This document shows, piece after piece, positions 63,861 to 64,000 of a DNA stretch of 64,000 bases. The translations under genes and the position numbers were made by a program. The stretch spans positions 39,035-103,034 of the forward strand of contig JAFUJR010000037.1 in NCBI GenBank assembly GCA_017468085.1, in the 5' to 3' direction. The notes under the pieces are model-generated. The model did no database searches. It saw only the letters and a list, made by a program, of their open reading frames with translations, and was not told the origin of the DNA. Source of the stretch: Clostridia bacterium. Lineage in GTDB: Bacteria; Bacillota; Clostridia; Christensenellales; Borkfalkiaceae. The stretch's first letter is position 1, and every line of letters begins with the position of its first letter.

Positions 63861-64000
63861 ATGAAAGAAAAGAAACTGACAGATGAAGAAATTGTAAAGG
63901 ATTTAGAACGATATAATGATGAGCAAACGATTGAAAATGCTCTCGACCTAATCCGTCGTTTGCAGGACGAGAACGAAAAACTTGGCAAAGTGTTATCAAC
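63861..64000 (+). CDS. Phage protein (partial, cut by window end)
   Basis: Starts one base after the preceding stop with GGAGG nearby (AAAGGAGGACTGAT). The first 46 residues begin MKEKKLTDEEIVKDLERY and continue helically (LDLIRRLQDENEKL), a common start of short phage early proteins. The end is outside the window. Confidence 0.6.
   Translation, partial: MKEKKLTDEEIVKDLERYNDEQTIENALDLIRRLQDENEKLGKVLS

Larger units (their letters stand above)
53941..64000. mobile_element. Integrative prophage-like element at tRNA-Gln (right end outside window)
   Basis: Directly behind the tRNA come a terminator and a tyrosine recombinase gene pointing toward it, then repressors, early regulators, a single-strand annealing protein, an HNH nuclease gene, a DnaD/DUF6291-like gene and many short genes with ATGA overlaps. 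Base composition is clearly more AT-rich than the host part. This is the left arm of a temperate phage or related element. The other attachment site lies beyond the window; it should repeat the tRNA 3' end. Confidence 0.85.

Overview
The window reads as the chromosome of a low-to-mid GC Firmicute, probably an uncultured gut clostridium. The evidence is strong AGGAGG-type ribosome sites, sigma-A promoters with 17-bp spacers, a Bacillus/Clostridium-type SOS box (CGAAC-N4-GTTCG), Rex with AdhE, AddAB instead of RecBCD, a TM1266-type hydrogenase-system regulator and a YtrA-type GntR/ABC operon. A Christensenellales-like host would fit but is only a guess.

Layout. 1-14 kb: housekeeping genes (M18 aminopeptidase, MarR regulator, two flavoproteins, PepV, RadC-like protein, a two-component pair, HAD phosphatase, MgtE). 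14-18 kb: two secreted, membrane-anchored proteins of related build. 16.9-27.1 kb: a podovirus-like head and DNA-packaging module (terminase, portal, scaffold, capsid, connectors) with no tail, lysis or integrase genes, sitting behind a perfect SOS box. 27.2-34.6 kb: dut, trmB, hydrogenase-system regulator, an ABC importer without its ATPase, rex and adhE. 34.6-35.4 kb: a large non-coding block of palindromic and hairpin repeats containing the promoter of a gntR-ABC operon. 37.8-53.7 kb: lipoproteins, tilS, a heterodimeric multidrug ABC exporter with an attenuator leader, addB-addA, a membrane protein and a PRC-barrel-like protein. 53.9 kb to the end: tRNA-Gln(CTG) and an integrative, prophage-like element inserted at its 3' end, with integrase, several XRE repressors, a repeat protein, a single-strand annealing protein, an HNH nuclease gene with a frameshift, a DnaD/DUF6291-like replication protein and many small genes.

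How the parts work together. Rex (NADH/NAD+ sensor) precedes the fermentative AdhE it probably controls. AddB and AddA form one recombinational nuclease. An 11-mer, GGGGGCAGGTA, recurs far above chance and mainly on one strand, so it is a candidate Chi or other polar motif. The exporter pair has one degenerate and one canonical ATP site, and its leader has a 6-codon ORF inside an attenuator. MgtE is preceded by a 27-codon leader ORF and a hairpin over its ribosome site.

The observations I would follow first are the two leader-ORF regulatory regions (40.75-40.98 kb and 13.70-13.86 kb), the isolated capsid module behind an SOS box, a roughly 95-bp repeat whose hairpin stem shows compensatory changes between copies, and the 11-mer. 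Everything here comes from reading the sequence; no database search was run.
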